From an uncultured Prevotellaceae bacterium (GTDB lineage Bacteria; Bacteroidota; Bacteroidia; Bacteroidales; Bacteroidaceae): a DNA stretch of 64,000 bases. The translations under genes were made by a program, and so were the position numbers. Where the stretch lies: NCBI GenBank assembly GCA_900318815.1, contig ONMA01000001.1:238210-302209 (forward strand). The letters are read 5' to 3'. Of the stretch, positions 9,721-18,794 are shown in pieces (within the stretch, counting starts at the first letter, position 1; each line of letters starts with the position of its first letter). The notes under the pieces were generated by a model. The model saw nothing but the letters and a program-made list of their open reading frames with translations, was not told the DNA's origin and made no database searches.

Positions 9721-11316
9721 ATGAAACGAATCTTCCTTATCCTGGCAGCTGTTGTCTGCCAATTGGTGCCAGTCTCGGCACAGAGTGCCATCCAGAACCC
9801 CATGCTCTGGGCCGACGTGCCCGACCCTGACGTCATTCGCGTTGGCGATACTTTCTACATGGTTTCCACCACGATGCACCTCATGCCGGGTGCCCCGGTG
9901 ATGCAGTCGAAGGACTTGAAGAACTGGGAGACGGTGGGCTATATCTTCGATAAGCTTACCGACTCGCCCAAGTATGACCTGCAAGAAGGAACCGTCTATG
10001 GCCGAGGCCAGTGGGCCACTTCGTTAAAATATCACAAAGGAAAGTTCTATGCGCTCTTCGCTCCCAACGAGGGTGGTCCCATGGGACAGACCTATATCTG
10101 TACCGCCCCGAAGGCCGAGGGGCCTTGGACAATACACTCGCGCATGCGCCATTTCCACGATGCTACGCTCTTCTTCGACGATGACGACCGTGTCTATGTG
10201 TTCTATGGCACGGGCGAGATGATTGAGCTGAAGTCCGACCTCTCCGATGTTATCGAGGGTACTCACCGCAAGGTGTTCGAGCGTGAGGCCGACGAGACGG
10301 GGCTCTTGGAAGGTAGCCGCGTCATCAAGCATAATGGACGTTACTATCTGCTTATGATTAGTCATGTCTTTGCCCCGGGTCGTCATCGCCGTGAGGTGTG
10401 CTACCGTACCGACAACCTTCAGGGACCTTGGGAGAAGACGGTTATCTTGGAGAGCGATTTTGGTGGATTCCCCTACGTGGGACAGGGCACCATCGTCGAT
10501 AGTGAGGATGGCGACTGGTATGGCATCATCTTCCAGGATCGTGGTGGGGTAGGGCGCGTACTTACAGTCTCGCCCGTGCGCTGGATCGACGGCTGGCCTA
10601 TGATTGGCGATGAAAATGGCAAGGTGCCCGAGACCATGCGCCCCTATAAGAGCAATCAGCCCGAGACAGCCATTGTCAAACGAGATGACTTCACAGACGC
10701 CAAACTGGGGCTGCACTGGCAATGGAACCATAATCCCATTGACAACGCATGGAGCCTCACGGAGCGTCCTGGCTTCCTGCGCCTGAAGACCAACCGCGTG
10801 GTGCCCAACCTCTATCTGGCTCCCAACACGCTGACGCAGCGCATGGAAGGCCCTACGTGCATGGGTACTGTGTGCATCGATTATTCCCACATGAAGGACG
10901 GCGACTGCGCCGGCTTTGCCGCCTTCAACGGCGACTCTGGCATGCTCACCCTGAAGCGCAACGGCAAGAAGGTGAGTCTTGAGATGAGTGAACAGGCTGT
11001 GCAGCTCACAGAGCGCGAAAAGGCCGTGACCAATGTCGATGAGAAAGTGATTGAGAGCGTGTCTCTTTCTACCATCGCCCCGCGTGCTACCAAGGTCTAT
11101 CTGCGCATCGATGCCGACTTCAATGTGCGCAAGGACGTTGCCAACTTCTACTACAGCCTCGACGGTCAGGAGTGGACGAAGATTGGAACTACCGATTATA
11201 AAATGGTATTCGACTATCGCCGCTTCTTCATGGGTTCCAAGTTTGCCATCTTCAACTATGCCACCAAGCGTCCAGGCGGCTATGTTGATGTAGACTGCTT
11301 CGAGTATAACAAATAG
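9721..11316 (+). CDS. Glycoside hydrolase family 43 (arabinofuranosidase/xylosidase-type)
   Basis: 531 residues with a signal peptide (MKRIFLILAAVVCQLVPVSA). The five-bladed propeller of GH43 begins at NPMLWADVPDPDVIRVGDTF; Asp35 (in DPDVIR) is the expected general base, Asp147 (HDATLFF) the pKa modulator and Glu197 (LLEGSRV) the general acid. The C-terminal ~200 residues (from about 320, VKRDDFTDAKLGLHWQWNH) form the beta-sandwich domain common in GH43 enzymes. The family hydrolyses alpha-L-arabinofuranosides, beta-xylosides or arabinans with inversion. Context (SusCD, GH97) suggests periplasmic or surface trimming of an arabinose-containing plant glycan. Subfamily and specificity cannot be fixed without a search. 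Confidence 0.88.
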   Translation: MKRIFLILAAVVCQLVPVSAQSAIQNPMLWADVPDPDVIRVGDTFYMVSTTMHLMPGAPVMQSKDLKNWETVGYIFDKLTDSPKYDLQEGTVYGRGQWATSLKYHKGKFYALFAPNEGGPMGQTYICTAPKAEGPWTIHSRMRHFHDATLFFDDDDRVYVFYGTGEMIELKSDLSDVIEGTHRKVFEREADETGLLEGSRVIKHNGRYYLLMISHVFAPGRHRREVCYRTDNLQGPWEKTVILESDFGGFPYVGQGTIVDSEDGDWYGIIFQDRGGVGRVLTVSPVRWIDGWPMIGDENGKVPETMRPYKSNQPETAIVKRDDFTDAKLGLHWQWNHNPIDNAWSLTERPGFLRLKTNRVVPNLYLAPNTLTQRMEGPTCMGTVCIDYSHMKDGDCAGFAAFNGDSGMLTLKRNGKKVSLEMSEQAVQLTEREKAVTNVDEKVIESVSLSTIAPRATKVYLRIDADFNVRKDVANFYYSLDGQEWTKIGTTDYKMVFDYRRFFMGSKFAIFNYATKRPGGYVDVDCFEYNK

Positions 11317-11351
11317 TATCTTATTATTTAACCTCAAACAACAATACAGGA

Positions 11352-13361
11352 ATGAAAAAGAGTTTTTCAAAGTTTCTGCTGCTGGCAGCCCTCACGCTGA
11401 ACGGCAGTTCCTCGCTTTGGGCCACGGAAAAGCAGTTCACCAGTCCCGACGGCAACCTGAGTGTGCTGGTCAGCGACAAGGATGGCAAGCCTGTCTATCA
11501 GGTCTGTCTCAATAAGGTCAGTGTCCTGGCAGAGTCCCCTCTGGGACTGAAGGCCAACTATGTTGACCTCTCTCAGGGGCTTGTGCTGAAAGAGTGTACT
11601 GTCACCAAGGTACACGACGAGTACAGTCTGAAGACCATTAAGCAGAGTAATATGGCCTACGAGGCCACTCAGGCCATTTGCCAGTTTGAAAAAGATGGTA
11701 CTCATCTGCTTGATGTCATCTTCCAGGTCAGCAACCGCGACGTGGCTTTCAGCTACAGACTCTATCCCAAGGGCGACACCCGCGTGGCTGTGATAGAGAG
11801 CGAGGCCACAGGTTTTGTGCTGCCCGACGGCACCACCACTTTCCTTTGTCCGCAGGCCAAGCCCATGAACGGCTTTGCCCGCACCTCGCCCAGCTACGAG
11901 ACTAACTACACCCTCGACGACCCGACAGGTAAGAATGGCTGGGGCGAGGGCTACACCTTCCCCTGCCTGTTCAAGACCCCCATTGAGTCTCAGAATCCCC
12001 AGAAATCTAAGAAGGCCCAGAAGTCCCAGGAGCCCCAGCCCGTCTGGCTTCTTATCTCCGAGACTGGTACCGACGGTAACTACGTGGGATGTCGTCTGCT
12101 CAACGAGGGTGGTTCTCGCTATCGCATCGGTTTCCCCCAGCCGGGCGAGATGAACGGAGTGGGTTCTACTACGCCTGCTGTCTCATTGCCTTGCCAGACT
12201 CCTTGGCGCACCATCACCGTGGGCGAGACGCTGAAGAACATTGTGGAGACTACTGTGCCTTGGGACGTGGTGAAACCTAAGTACGAGGCTAAGCATGACT
12301 ACACTTACGGCAAGGGCACCTGGTCGTGGATTATCGGTATGGACTCCAGCTGTAATTTCGACGAGCAGAAGCGCTACATCGACTTTGCCGCTGCTATGGG
12401 CTATCGCTCCGTGCTCATCGATGCCTTCTGGGATGTGCAGATTGGCTATGAGCGCATGGCCGAGCTGGCACGCTATGGCAAGAGCAAGGGCGTGGGCATT
12501 TTCCTCTGGTACAACTCTAACGGCACCTGGAACGACGCTCCCCAGACTCCTATTGGCAAGATGGATCGTTCGGCAGCCCGTCGTCAGGAGATGAAGTGGA
12601 TGCAGCAGACGGGCATTCTGGGCATCAAGGTCGACTTCTTCGGCGGCGACAAGCAGCCCATGATGCAGCTCTATGAGGACATCCTCACCGATGCCAACGA
12701 GTTTGGCATTCAGGTCATCTTCCACGGCTGCACCCTGCCCCGTGGATGGGAGCGCATGTATCCTAACTACGTAGCTTCCGAGGCCGTTCTGGCCAGTGAG
12801 AACCTGCACTTCGGTCAGGGTGCATGCGATGCCGAGGCACAGAATGCCTGCATCCATGCGTTCATCCGTAACGTGGTGGGTTCTATGGACTTCGGTGGTT
12901 CTACGCTCAACAAATACTACAATGCCGACAATAAGCGTGGCACCGTTCGCCGCACCAGCGATGTCTATGCCTTGGCCACGGCAGTCCTCTTCCAGAGTAG
13001 TGTGCAGCATTTCGCTATGGCTCCCAACAACCTCAACGACGCTCCCGCATGGGCCATCGACTTCATGAAGCAGGTGCCCACAACGTGGGACGAGGTGAAG
13101 TTCATCGACGGTTATCCTGGCCGCTACGTCATCCTGGCCCGTCGTTCGGGCAGTAAGTGGTATGTGGTGGGCATCAATGCACAGGATGCGCCACTGAAGA
13201 CCACCATCACCCTGCCCATGTTCGACCAGACGGCTCCGCTTACCGTCTATAGCGACGACGACCAGCTCAATGGCAGCGTGAAGTCTGTGAAGCAGAACCG
13301 CAAGCAGCAATTCGCCGTCACCATCCCCAAGAATGGCGGTCTGGTCATCCTCCAGGATTGA
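11352..13361 (+). CDS. Glycoside hydrolase family 97 (SusB-like, probably the retaining alpha-galactosidase type)
   Basis: 669 residues with a signal peptide ending near LWA. The N-terminal beta-super-sandwich starts FTSPDGNLSVLVSDKDG, typical of GH97; the (beta/alpha)8 barrel begins about residue 315 (YTYGKGTWSWIIGMDSS). GH97 contains inverting alpha-glucosidases (SusB) and retaining alpha-galactosidases with an Asp nucleophile. Here GIKVDFFGGDKQ places an acidic residue (Asp428) on the strand where the retaining subgroup has it, so I lean to a retaining enzyme; this is from memory. An unusual Lys/Gln/Pro-rich insert (PQKSKKAQKSQEPQP, about 217-231) lies in the N-terminal part. The gene starts 35 nt after the GH43 stop, in the same operon. 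Confidence 0.88.
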   Translation: MKKSFSKFLLLAALTLNGSSSLWATEKQFTSPDGNLSVLVSDKDGKPVYQVCLNKVSVLAESPLGLKANYVDLSQGLVLKECTVTKVHDEYSLKTIKQSNMAYEATQAICQFEKDGTHLLDVIFQVSNRDVAFSYRLYPKGDTRVAVIESEATGFVLPDGTTTFLCPQAKPMNGFARTSPSYETNYTLDDPTGKNGWGEGYTFPCLFKTPIESQNPQKSKKAQKSQEPQPVWLLISETGTDGNYVGCRLLNEGGSRYRIGFPQPGEMNGVGSTTPAVSLPCQTPWRTITVGETLKNIVETTVPWDVVKPKYEAKHDYTYGKGTWSWIIGMDSSCNFDEQKRYIDFAAAMGYRSVLIDAFWDVQIGYERMAELARYGKSKGVGIFLWYNSNGTWNDAPQTPIGKMDRSAARRQEMKWMQQTGILGIKVDFFGGDKQPMMQLYEDILTDANEFGIQVIFHGCTLPRGWERMYPNYVASEAVLASENLHFGQGACDAEAQNACIHAFIRNVVGSMDFGGSTLNKYYNADNKRGTVRRTSDVYALATAVLFQSSVQHFAMAPNNLNDAPAWAIDFMKQVPTTWDEVKFIDGYPGRYVILARRSGSKWYVVGINAQDAPLKTTITLPMFDQTAPLTVYSDDDQLNGSVKSVKQNRKQQFAVTIPKNGGLVILQD

Positions 13362-13387
13362 TTGCTGTGTTGTGAAGAACTATCGAG

Positions 13388-13440
13388 TAGGAAGTGAACA
13401 CGAAAAGAGGTGAATATCTCTGATTAGTGTTCACTTCCTA
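13388..13440. terminator. Bidirectional hairpin between the GH97 gene and the defence island
   Basis: A perfect 14-bp inverted repeat, TAGGAAGTGAACAC at 13388-13401 and its complement at 13427-13440, has an inner AGAG/CTCT stem. It separates the convergent GH97 (+) and restriction-modification (-) units and probably ends transcription from at least one side, although the T-runs are weak. Confidence 0.5.
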
Positions 13441-13685
13441 AGTTTCTCTGCCAAAGAGGGATTTATCGACCATTTATCGACCATTTTCTGTCGTAACGCC
13501 TGTTTATCGACCATTTCCACCTCCGTCGCCGTTGACCTTCGATGGCCGTCGAGTGCGTAATGATGAAGTACAGATAGAACTTCTGGTAGTCTATATGTTC
13601 TGATATGCCCAGTTCCTTATGTCGCTGGAGCAATCGTAACAATATGTCTTTATACTTTTGATTGAGATAAATCGCTTCTATACTC
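13431..13685 (-). pseudogene. Frameshifted N-terminal remnant of a Fic/DOC-family protein
   Basis: Read on the minus strand just after the methyltransferase stop, one frame gives KYKDILLRLLQRHKELG, then HIDYQKFYLYFIITHSTAIEG, the characteristic N-terminal region of Bacteroidetes Fic proteins (usually followed by S-T-x-T-E-V-E). At about 13535 the frame breaks. Shifting by one base restores STATEVEMVDKQALRQKMVD, and a TGA follows at 13431-13433. No HPFxDGNGR Fic catalytic motif is present downstream. The tail contains three copies of a MVDK-coding repeat (TTTATCGACCAT on the plus strand), which may be a degeneration scar. There is no ATG at the expected start, and the remnant overlaps the 3' end of the methyltransferase gene. 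Confidence 0.6.
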
Positions 13686-15596
13686 TTCTTTGCTTAAAGA
13701 GAAAATCGTTTCATCACCACATATATTGCGAATCTTCAGGCGCAAGGGCTTTCTGTCATCAAGAGTGCGGATGGTGCCGTCCCAATAGTTTTGACTCTTT
13801 TCACCATTATTATAGCGCACATGGCTGTCAGTTTCTATCTTCAGTTCCACATTGCTGTGCCACTCGTCTTGTCCCTCTGCCGATGTGCAGTCGAGGCTTA
13901 GCCATTCAATGGTTTCAAGACCCTCTGGACTGATCTTGATGAGATTGAGGGGTTTCCTTTTCCGCTCATCGTCTGTGGCATTCTGCCATTGCTCCTGAGT
14001 CTTCAGATTATATTCTTCTATCTTCTTTATCACACGATCACAGAAGTAACTATCAATGCTGACCTGCCAAACGTCGAACATTCCTTCTTTTACCTCTGTG
14101 AGTTTCCAGCGGGCATCATCGGCCATGATGAAATTGTCGAGTTTTGGTTTTAGATCATGCAGGTCTATCTTGATGAGATGATAGTTCTCTGTTTCGATAA
14201 ACTGCTGAATTTCTTGCAGATTCTCCACATCAATATAATATACTGTCACTCGCTTCACGCCATCAGGCAGTTCTGGCATACCGGTATGAATAATGCGGCT
14301 GATAAGTTTTTTGGTCAGTATGCGTGTAGTGGAGTCTGCAAAGTCTGGAACATAGACAGGCACAATACCGTCTTTTGAGTCATGCAGACAACCGAACCAG
14401 ATTGATGGTAGTAAAACATCATGAGAGAGTCCCTTTATAACTTTGCTAATATTCTCCTTTGTCTGAACTGGATTACGGTAGAGTGTCACGCCATCTTTAA
14501 TTTCAACAACATCAAAGTTGGCACCCAAGTTCTTCAAACGGTCACGAGTGGTCTCAATGCTGTTTATGCCAATATCACCAGCAATGAATCTCCTGTTTAA
14601 TTTATGAGCTACTGCTGCTGTTGTACCACTACCACTAAAGAAATCTGCGACAAGCATACCTTCATTGCTACTGGCATTAATAACTCTTTCGAGCAAGGCT
14701 TCTGGTTTTTGAGTCGAGTAGTCTACAGGCTCTTTGGTATCAGCTGGTTGCAGCATCGACATCCGCCATACATCGTCGATTGTTTTTTCATCTGTTTCTA
14801 TGTAAATCACTTTTCCATTCTCGTCTTTTGCATTAACTAATCTTTGAGTTGTTTTATCCCATACTCGTTTTATTTGTTTTGTCTTTTCTTCTCTTTTTTC
14901 CTTTATTGGCTGGAAACAATAAGAATCAGACATCTTATAGACAAATATAGCATCATGATTAGAAGCAAAGCGGTTTACATTTCCTTGCATTTTATTATAA
15001 TAGTGCCATACAATCTCATTCATGAAATTTGCTTCTCCAAATATTTCATCCATGAGAATCTTGACATAGTGACCAATATGCCAATCTAAATGTACATAGA
15101 TACTGGCTTGCTCACTCATTACGCTTTTGATAGCCAATAAGTTTTGGTACATCCAATCAAGGTAGCGTTCTTTCTCCCATTTGTCGCCATACATTTTCTC
15201 TTCGAAAGTACGAAGTTCTTCAAAATCAGGCATCGTTTTCTCTGCGTCAAAGATTGCCTCTGCTACTTTGGGATTCTTTCTTAAATATACTTTCTTTGAA
15301 TAGTTTGCCTCACTATCGAATGGTGGATCTATATACACCAAGTCCACTTTGATGCCTTTCTCTTTCAGATAGGCACAGACGGAGATGCACTCGCCACGAA
15401 ATAACAAGCTTTCTGATGAGCCTCCGTTTACAGGTTCTGTACGGCTGACCTCGTAAAGCGGCATGCCGCGCTCGATATGTGCCTCTAACTCGTTATCTCC
15501 CTGATAGCGCAACATGCGGCGCGTGCGGCGAAAACAGTTGAGTACCGCCTGACCTTGCAGAGGCTGTGGGTCGTATGAAATATATTTGATAGCCAT
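13650..15596 (-). CDS. Type III-like DNA methyltransferase (Mod), N6-adenine/N4-cytosine beta class
   Basis: 648 residues. Motif IV (DPPF, residues 90-93, in VDLVYIDPPFDSEANYS) precedes the AdoMet-binding motif I (DFFSGSGTTAAVAHKLNRR, about 317-335), the order of beta-class amino-methyltransferases such as type III Mod and type II M.MboII-like enzymes. The region between the motifs is the usual place for target recognition, and a further ~280-residue C-terminal part has no motif I recognise. It starts 16 nt after the nuclease gene stop, so it is the last gene of the helicase-nuclease-methyltransferase operon. It should protect host DNA and specify the target site. Base use is clearly AT-richer than in the flanking glycan locus. 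Confidence 0.85.
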   Translation of the reverse strand: MAIKYISYDPQPLQGQAVLNCFRRTRRMLRYQGDNELEAHIERGMPLYEVSRTEPVNGGSSESLLFRGECISVCAYLKEKGIKVDLVYIDPPFDSEANYSKKVYLRKNPKVAEAIFDAEKTMPDFEELRTFEEKMYGDKWEKERYLDWMYQNLLAIKSVMSEQASIYVHLDWHIGHYVKILMDEIFGEANFMNEIVWHYYNKMQGNVNRFASNHDAIFVYKMSDSYCFQPIKEKREEKTKQIKRVWDKTTQRLVNAKDENGKVIYIETDEKTIDDVWRMSMLQPADTKEPVDYSTQKPEALLERVINASSNEGMLVADFFSGSGTTAAVAHKLNRRFIAGDIGINSIETTRDRLKNLGANFDVVEIKDGVTLYRNPVQTKENISKVIKGLSHDVLLPSIWFGCLHDSKDGIVPVYVPDFADSTTRILTKKLISRIIHTGMPELPDGVKRVTVYYIDVENLQEIQQFIETENYHLIKIDLHDLKPKLDNFIMADDARWKLTEVKEGMFDVWQVSIDSYFCDRVIKKIEEYNLKTQEQWQNATDDERKRKPLNLIKISPEGLETIEWLSLDCTSAEGQDEWHSNVELKIETDSHVRYNNGEKSQNYWDGTIRTLDDRKPLRLKIRNICGDETIFSLSKEEYRSDLSQSKV

Positions 15597-15612
15597 ATCG
15601 TCTTTTATATGT

Positions 15613-16116
15613 TTAATCTTTAAAATATTCGTTTATTTTACGGACGGTCTCGTCCAGCAGATAGTTAGGATGGCTCTTAGTTATTTGCGACTCACGGAGA
15701 TAAAGGAATTCAAAGCGACCGCTGTTGTCCTTTTTGAATTTCTCCATAAATGCCTCCTTATCCTTGAAAGCATCCTCATAAATCTTATCTTTTGTCTCAA
15801 TGATAAGCACACGATGGGCTTGGCCGTCATTACCGCGCTGAAGCATCAGGAAGTCAGGGTAATACTTCTGTATGCGCCGCCAATGACCATTCACCTCTTT
15901 GTAACACTCTATGCCAAAGCCGCTGATGGTATCGTCACCGTTGAAATATACTTCCAGATGTTTGTCCTTGAAATCATTGCCTTTCAGAAGTTTAAGTAGC
16001 CGTGTGGAGAAATATCCATGCTCCAAGCTGCTGTCGAAATGATAAGGCAGATAGTGGTAGGTGTAATTTCGATCAACATATTGATTCGATCGCAGTTTCT
16101 CAAACGTATCCTTCAT
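15613..16116 (-). CDS. Stand-alone PD-(D/E)XK nuclease domain of a type III-like restriction enzyme
   Basis: 167 residues. The core YYPDFLMLQ (Pro87-Asp88) followed by RVLIIETKDK (Glu107-x-Lys109) is a PD-(D/E)XK nuclease signature, and the spacing and sequence match the C-terminal endonuclease part of type III Res proteins. Its ATG overlaps the stop of the helicase gene as ATGA (16113-16116), which implies translational coupling. Helicase plus nuclease (783 + 167) add up to about the size of a normal single Res subunit, so this is a split Res. The nuclease frame has a stop about 8 codons upstream of its ATG. A natural split is therefore favoured, but an ancestral or assembly frameshift at the junction cannot be excluded. 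Confidence 0.75.
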   Translation of the reverse strand: MKDTFEKLRSNQYVDRNYTYHYLPYHFDSSLEHGYFSTRLLKLLKGNDFKDKHLEVYFNGDDTISGFGIECYKEVNGHWRRIQKYYPDFLMLQRGNDGQAHRVLIIETKDKIYEDAFKDKEAFMEKFKKDNSGRFEFLYLRESQITKSHPNYLLDETVRKINEYFKD

Positions 16117-18464
16117 GTTGGGGCAGCAGCAATGGCCTTATCTATCTCTTCATTCTGCATGTCTTCTGCAAGAATGTTCTGCACTTTCTCGTCATTGGGA
16201 TAATATATGCTTGATACGCTGACCTCTTTTGGCTTCTCCAAGTCTTCTATTTCAATAGCCATCAGCAGAGCCTCACGCAATTCGATGCGTTCTGTGGATT
16301 TCTCAGAGCATACAGGCGCAAATGCCTGGCGAATGCGGTTGCGGATGTGTTGCTGGCGATAAGAAGCGTCGAACATCGGCGTGCCATCCACGGTCATAGT
16401 GATGGCTGTAAACACATCGCGCAACTGTTGTTCATAGACCATAAGTTCTGGCACAGTAAGCGTGCGGAAACTCTCGCGTTCAATCTCGTAAAGCCACGCC
16501 ATGAAGTCGGCTTCTTCTGTGCTTTGGTAGTTGTGAGTACTGATCGCCTCTTCCTGCGAGAAGCCTGTACTACTGCTTATATAACGAACGTCGCGCTTCA
16601 TGCCATTTAACAATCTCTCCGTCTGCAACAACTCTTCTGTATGTGGATTCTCTCTCTGTAGCTCGTATTCCACACAAAGCTGCATGTATTCTATCTTTGG
16701 CAGGTTGATACGATTCATGCGTGAATATTGTTGCACGATGCGGGTCTGCTTCTGTCGCTTTTGGTTCAGTTCATCGATATTGGTTTCTTGGAATTTCTTC
16801 AACTGCTCATTCAGCAACTTGGCGTTCTGACTATTTAGCCATATAAGAGCAGTCTCATCCTGTAAGTCTACTTGTCGCAGACAGCGGCAAGAGGTCTGCA
16901 TCACCTTATTCTGGGCGCACGATCCCTTCATGGGGAGAATAACGCCAGTAAGGCTGCGACAATCCCAGCCTTCCTTTCCGATTTCCACCAAGAGAACTAC
17001 GCGTACTTTTGATATTTCGCTGTCCAAAGCATAAAATTCTTCCTTTGCCCCCTTTGGCAACTTATATTTGCTGTTTTGGTCGTTGTAGAACTTTAGAATG
17101 GCTGTGTTTGTATCGAGTCCCTGCTCTGCCACAAGTAATGACACTTGCGGCAGGACTATTTCTTCAAGAGTCTTGATATTAGGACAATAGATAGCCAACT
17201 TGGCCTTCGTGCCGTTCTTATAGAACGTTTCTTTATAGCGATTAAAGAAATCTCTGACGCCACTCTCTATAATCGTTTCCATATCAGCATTCTCATGCAT
17301 GACGTGGGGATTTTTCAGGAAGTTACCTATACCATCCACCAACTGATAGTGGCACACCACGTTTGAGAGATTCTGATTCTTCATCTCCAAGGTTTCAGAA
17401 ATGGGAATTTTATCGGCCGACTCCAAAAAAGGTGTACCTGAGAATCCCAGCATATAGGCGAAGTTCTGGCAGGCAGTCCATTCGTTAATGACTTTTCGCA
17501 GTTTGATGTCGCTATCAGCCACATGATGCACCTCGTCAACAAATATTCCTAAGCGCGGAATGCTACCAATAACGCGGCGTAACTCCTTACTCTTCTTAAT
17601 CATGTTTCTTTCGTCCTCACTGAAAAGGTTCAGTTCTTCATCAGTCAGGTGGTCGTTTTCCACACGGTCAAGAATCACTTTCTCAGCGTTCGTAATGGCT
17701 ACCAGTCCAAAGGTGTCGCCATTGAGCAAGTGAATATTGATTTTCTGAGCATTGGGATTTTTGATGATGTTCGACCCTTTAGCAGAACTGGCCTCATCAA
17801 GCACTTCAAATTTGATTTGCTGTCTAAGCTGCGTGGCAGCTTCTACAGGAAGGATCCAAGTTGGGTCAAATTTCATAATATTCTTCAGACTGGGCAGAAT
17901 AGACGACTTTAGTCCTGATGGGGCAAATATCATGAAGTTATGTGCAAAGACGGGATTATCCATCTCGTTTTGGGCAAAGAAGAGATCCAGATAAATAAAC
18001 GCCGCCATCAGAAAGGTCTTGCCAGCTCCCATAGGTAGGCTATACAGATAATCGGGGTAGTCAACATCGTAAAAAATCTTTCTGATAATTTCTTCATAGT
18101 TTAATTCGTCTGAATGCGCCTTGATATATTCTTCAAGTTTTGGAGATAACTGCTCGCCGTTTTTCTTCTTCAGTTTGGAATATTCGTATAGCGCAGCGGC
18201 TGTAGGGTCTTGTAGCTTTATCCGAGCTTTTTCACTCAGAGGTTCCTCACTAATGTTGAGCGTGTTAAAGAATCCTCTGGTGAAGAGACTTCTTAGCGAC
18301 TCGTTGCCACAGACAATTTTAAGATATAGAAAGGTTTTGATTGCATCTAACTGGGCATCTCGCATCTTTCCTTTCTGCTCAATATATCGTATCACGTCCT
18401 TAACAGTACAATCAGGTGAATTGTACCATTCATCACGTTTCTTTTCTATGAGTTTATAAAACAT
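16113..18464 (-). CDS. Type III-like restriction helicase subunit (Res, SF2)
   Basis: 783 residues. SF2 helicase motifs occur in order: a Q-like RDAQLDAIKTF (about 36-46), Walker A LPMGAGKTF (about 143-151), DEVH in GIFVDEVHHVADS (about 310), motif III GFSGTPFLES, and motifs V/VI EGWDCRSLTGV and QTSCRCLRQV. These are typical of type III Res proteins, which translocate or switch on ATP hydrolysis before cleavage. The C-terminal nuclease domain is missing here and is encoded by the next, overlapping gene. The gene has its own promoter with a leader of only about 13 nt. It is the first gene of the operon, whereas classical type III operons place mod first. Confidence 0.85.
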   Translation of the reverse strand: MFYKLIEKKRDEWYNSPDCTVKDVIRYIEQKGKMRDAQLDAIKTFLYLKIVCGNESLRSLFTRGFFNTLNISEEPLSEKARIKLQDPTAAALYEYSKLKKKNGEQLSPKLEEYIKAHSDELNYEEIIRKIFYDVDYPDYLYSLPMGAGKTFLMAAFIYLDLFFAQNEMDNPVFAHNFMIFAPSGLKSSILPSLKNIMKFDPTWILPVEAATQLRQQIKFEVLDEASSAKGSNIIKNPNAQKINIHLLNGDTFGLVAITNAEKVILDRVENDHLTDEELNLFSEDERNMIKKSKELRRVIGSIPRLGIFVDEVHHVADSDIKLRKVINEWTACQNFAYMLGFSGTPFLESADKIPISETLEMKNQNLSNVVCHYQLVDGIGNFLKNPHVMHENADMETIIESGVRDFFNRYKETFYKNGTKAKLAIYCPNIKTLEEIVLPQVSLLVAEQGLDTNTAILKFYNDQNSKYKLPKGAKEEFYALDSEISKVRVVLLVEIGKEGWDCRSLTGVILPMKGSCAQNKVMQTSCRCLRQVDLQDETALIWLNSQNAKLLNEQLKKFQETNIDELNQKRQKQTRIVQQYSRMNRINLPKIEYMQLCVEYELQRENPHTEELLQTERLLNGMKRDVRYISSSTGFSQEEAISTHNYQSTEEADFMAWLYEIERESFRTLTVPELMVYEQQLRDVFTAITMTVDGTPMFDASYRQQHIRNRIRQAFAPVCSEKSTERIELREALLMAIEIEDLEKPKEVSVSSIYYPNDEKVQNILAEDMQNEEIDKAIAAAPT

Positions 18465-18483
18465 TTTTAATTAATTAGTGCTG

Positions 18484-18515
18484 CAAAGATACATAATTTA
18501 TTTGCTTGAACCAAA
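18484..18515 (-). promoter_or_regulatory. Promoter of the restriction-modification operon
   Basis: On the minus strand TTTG (18512-18515), a 20-nt spacer and TATCTTTG (18484-18491) match the Bacteroidetes -33/-7 consensus. The start site should fall near 18477, only about 13 nt before the helicase ATG at 18464. Confidence 0.7.
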
Positions 18516-18794
18516 TTTCCCATTTAAATAGTTTATAAAAGCTGAGCATAATCAAATTGACGAGGATAGATATATATTTTAAAACAATTATATATAGCGT
18601 TTTTAATCTCAGGTGTTATCCTCTCAATGATAATAGCATCTGAAACTTTTACATATTTATATCTTTCGGAAAATAAACTCATAACTAAATTAATTACTTA
18701 CTATCTTACTCTTACCTAATCTCATCTATTACATTTCGGTTATACGAAAAATACTATGCACCTTGATATGCACCGAAATAATACTATCTAATGT
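18516..18794. other. AT-rich gap between the two defence modules
   Basis: Very AT-rich sequence with no convincing gene on either strand. I translated the minus strand after the stop at 18795 and found about 20 more codons with no similarity to the expected continuation of the nuclease-like protein. A short direct repeat ATGCAC occurs at about 18756 and 18769. No terminator with a clear T-run is seen. Confidence 0.5.
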
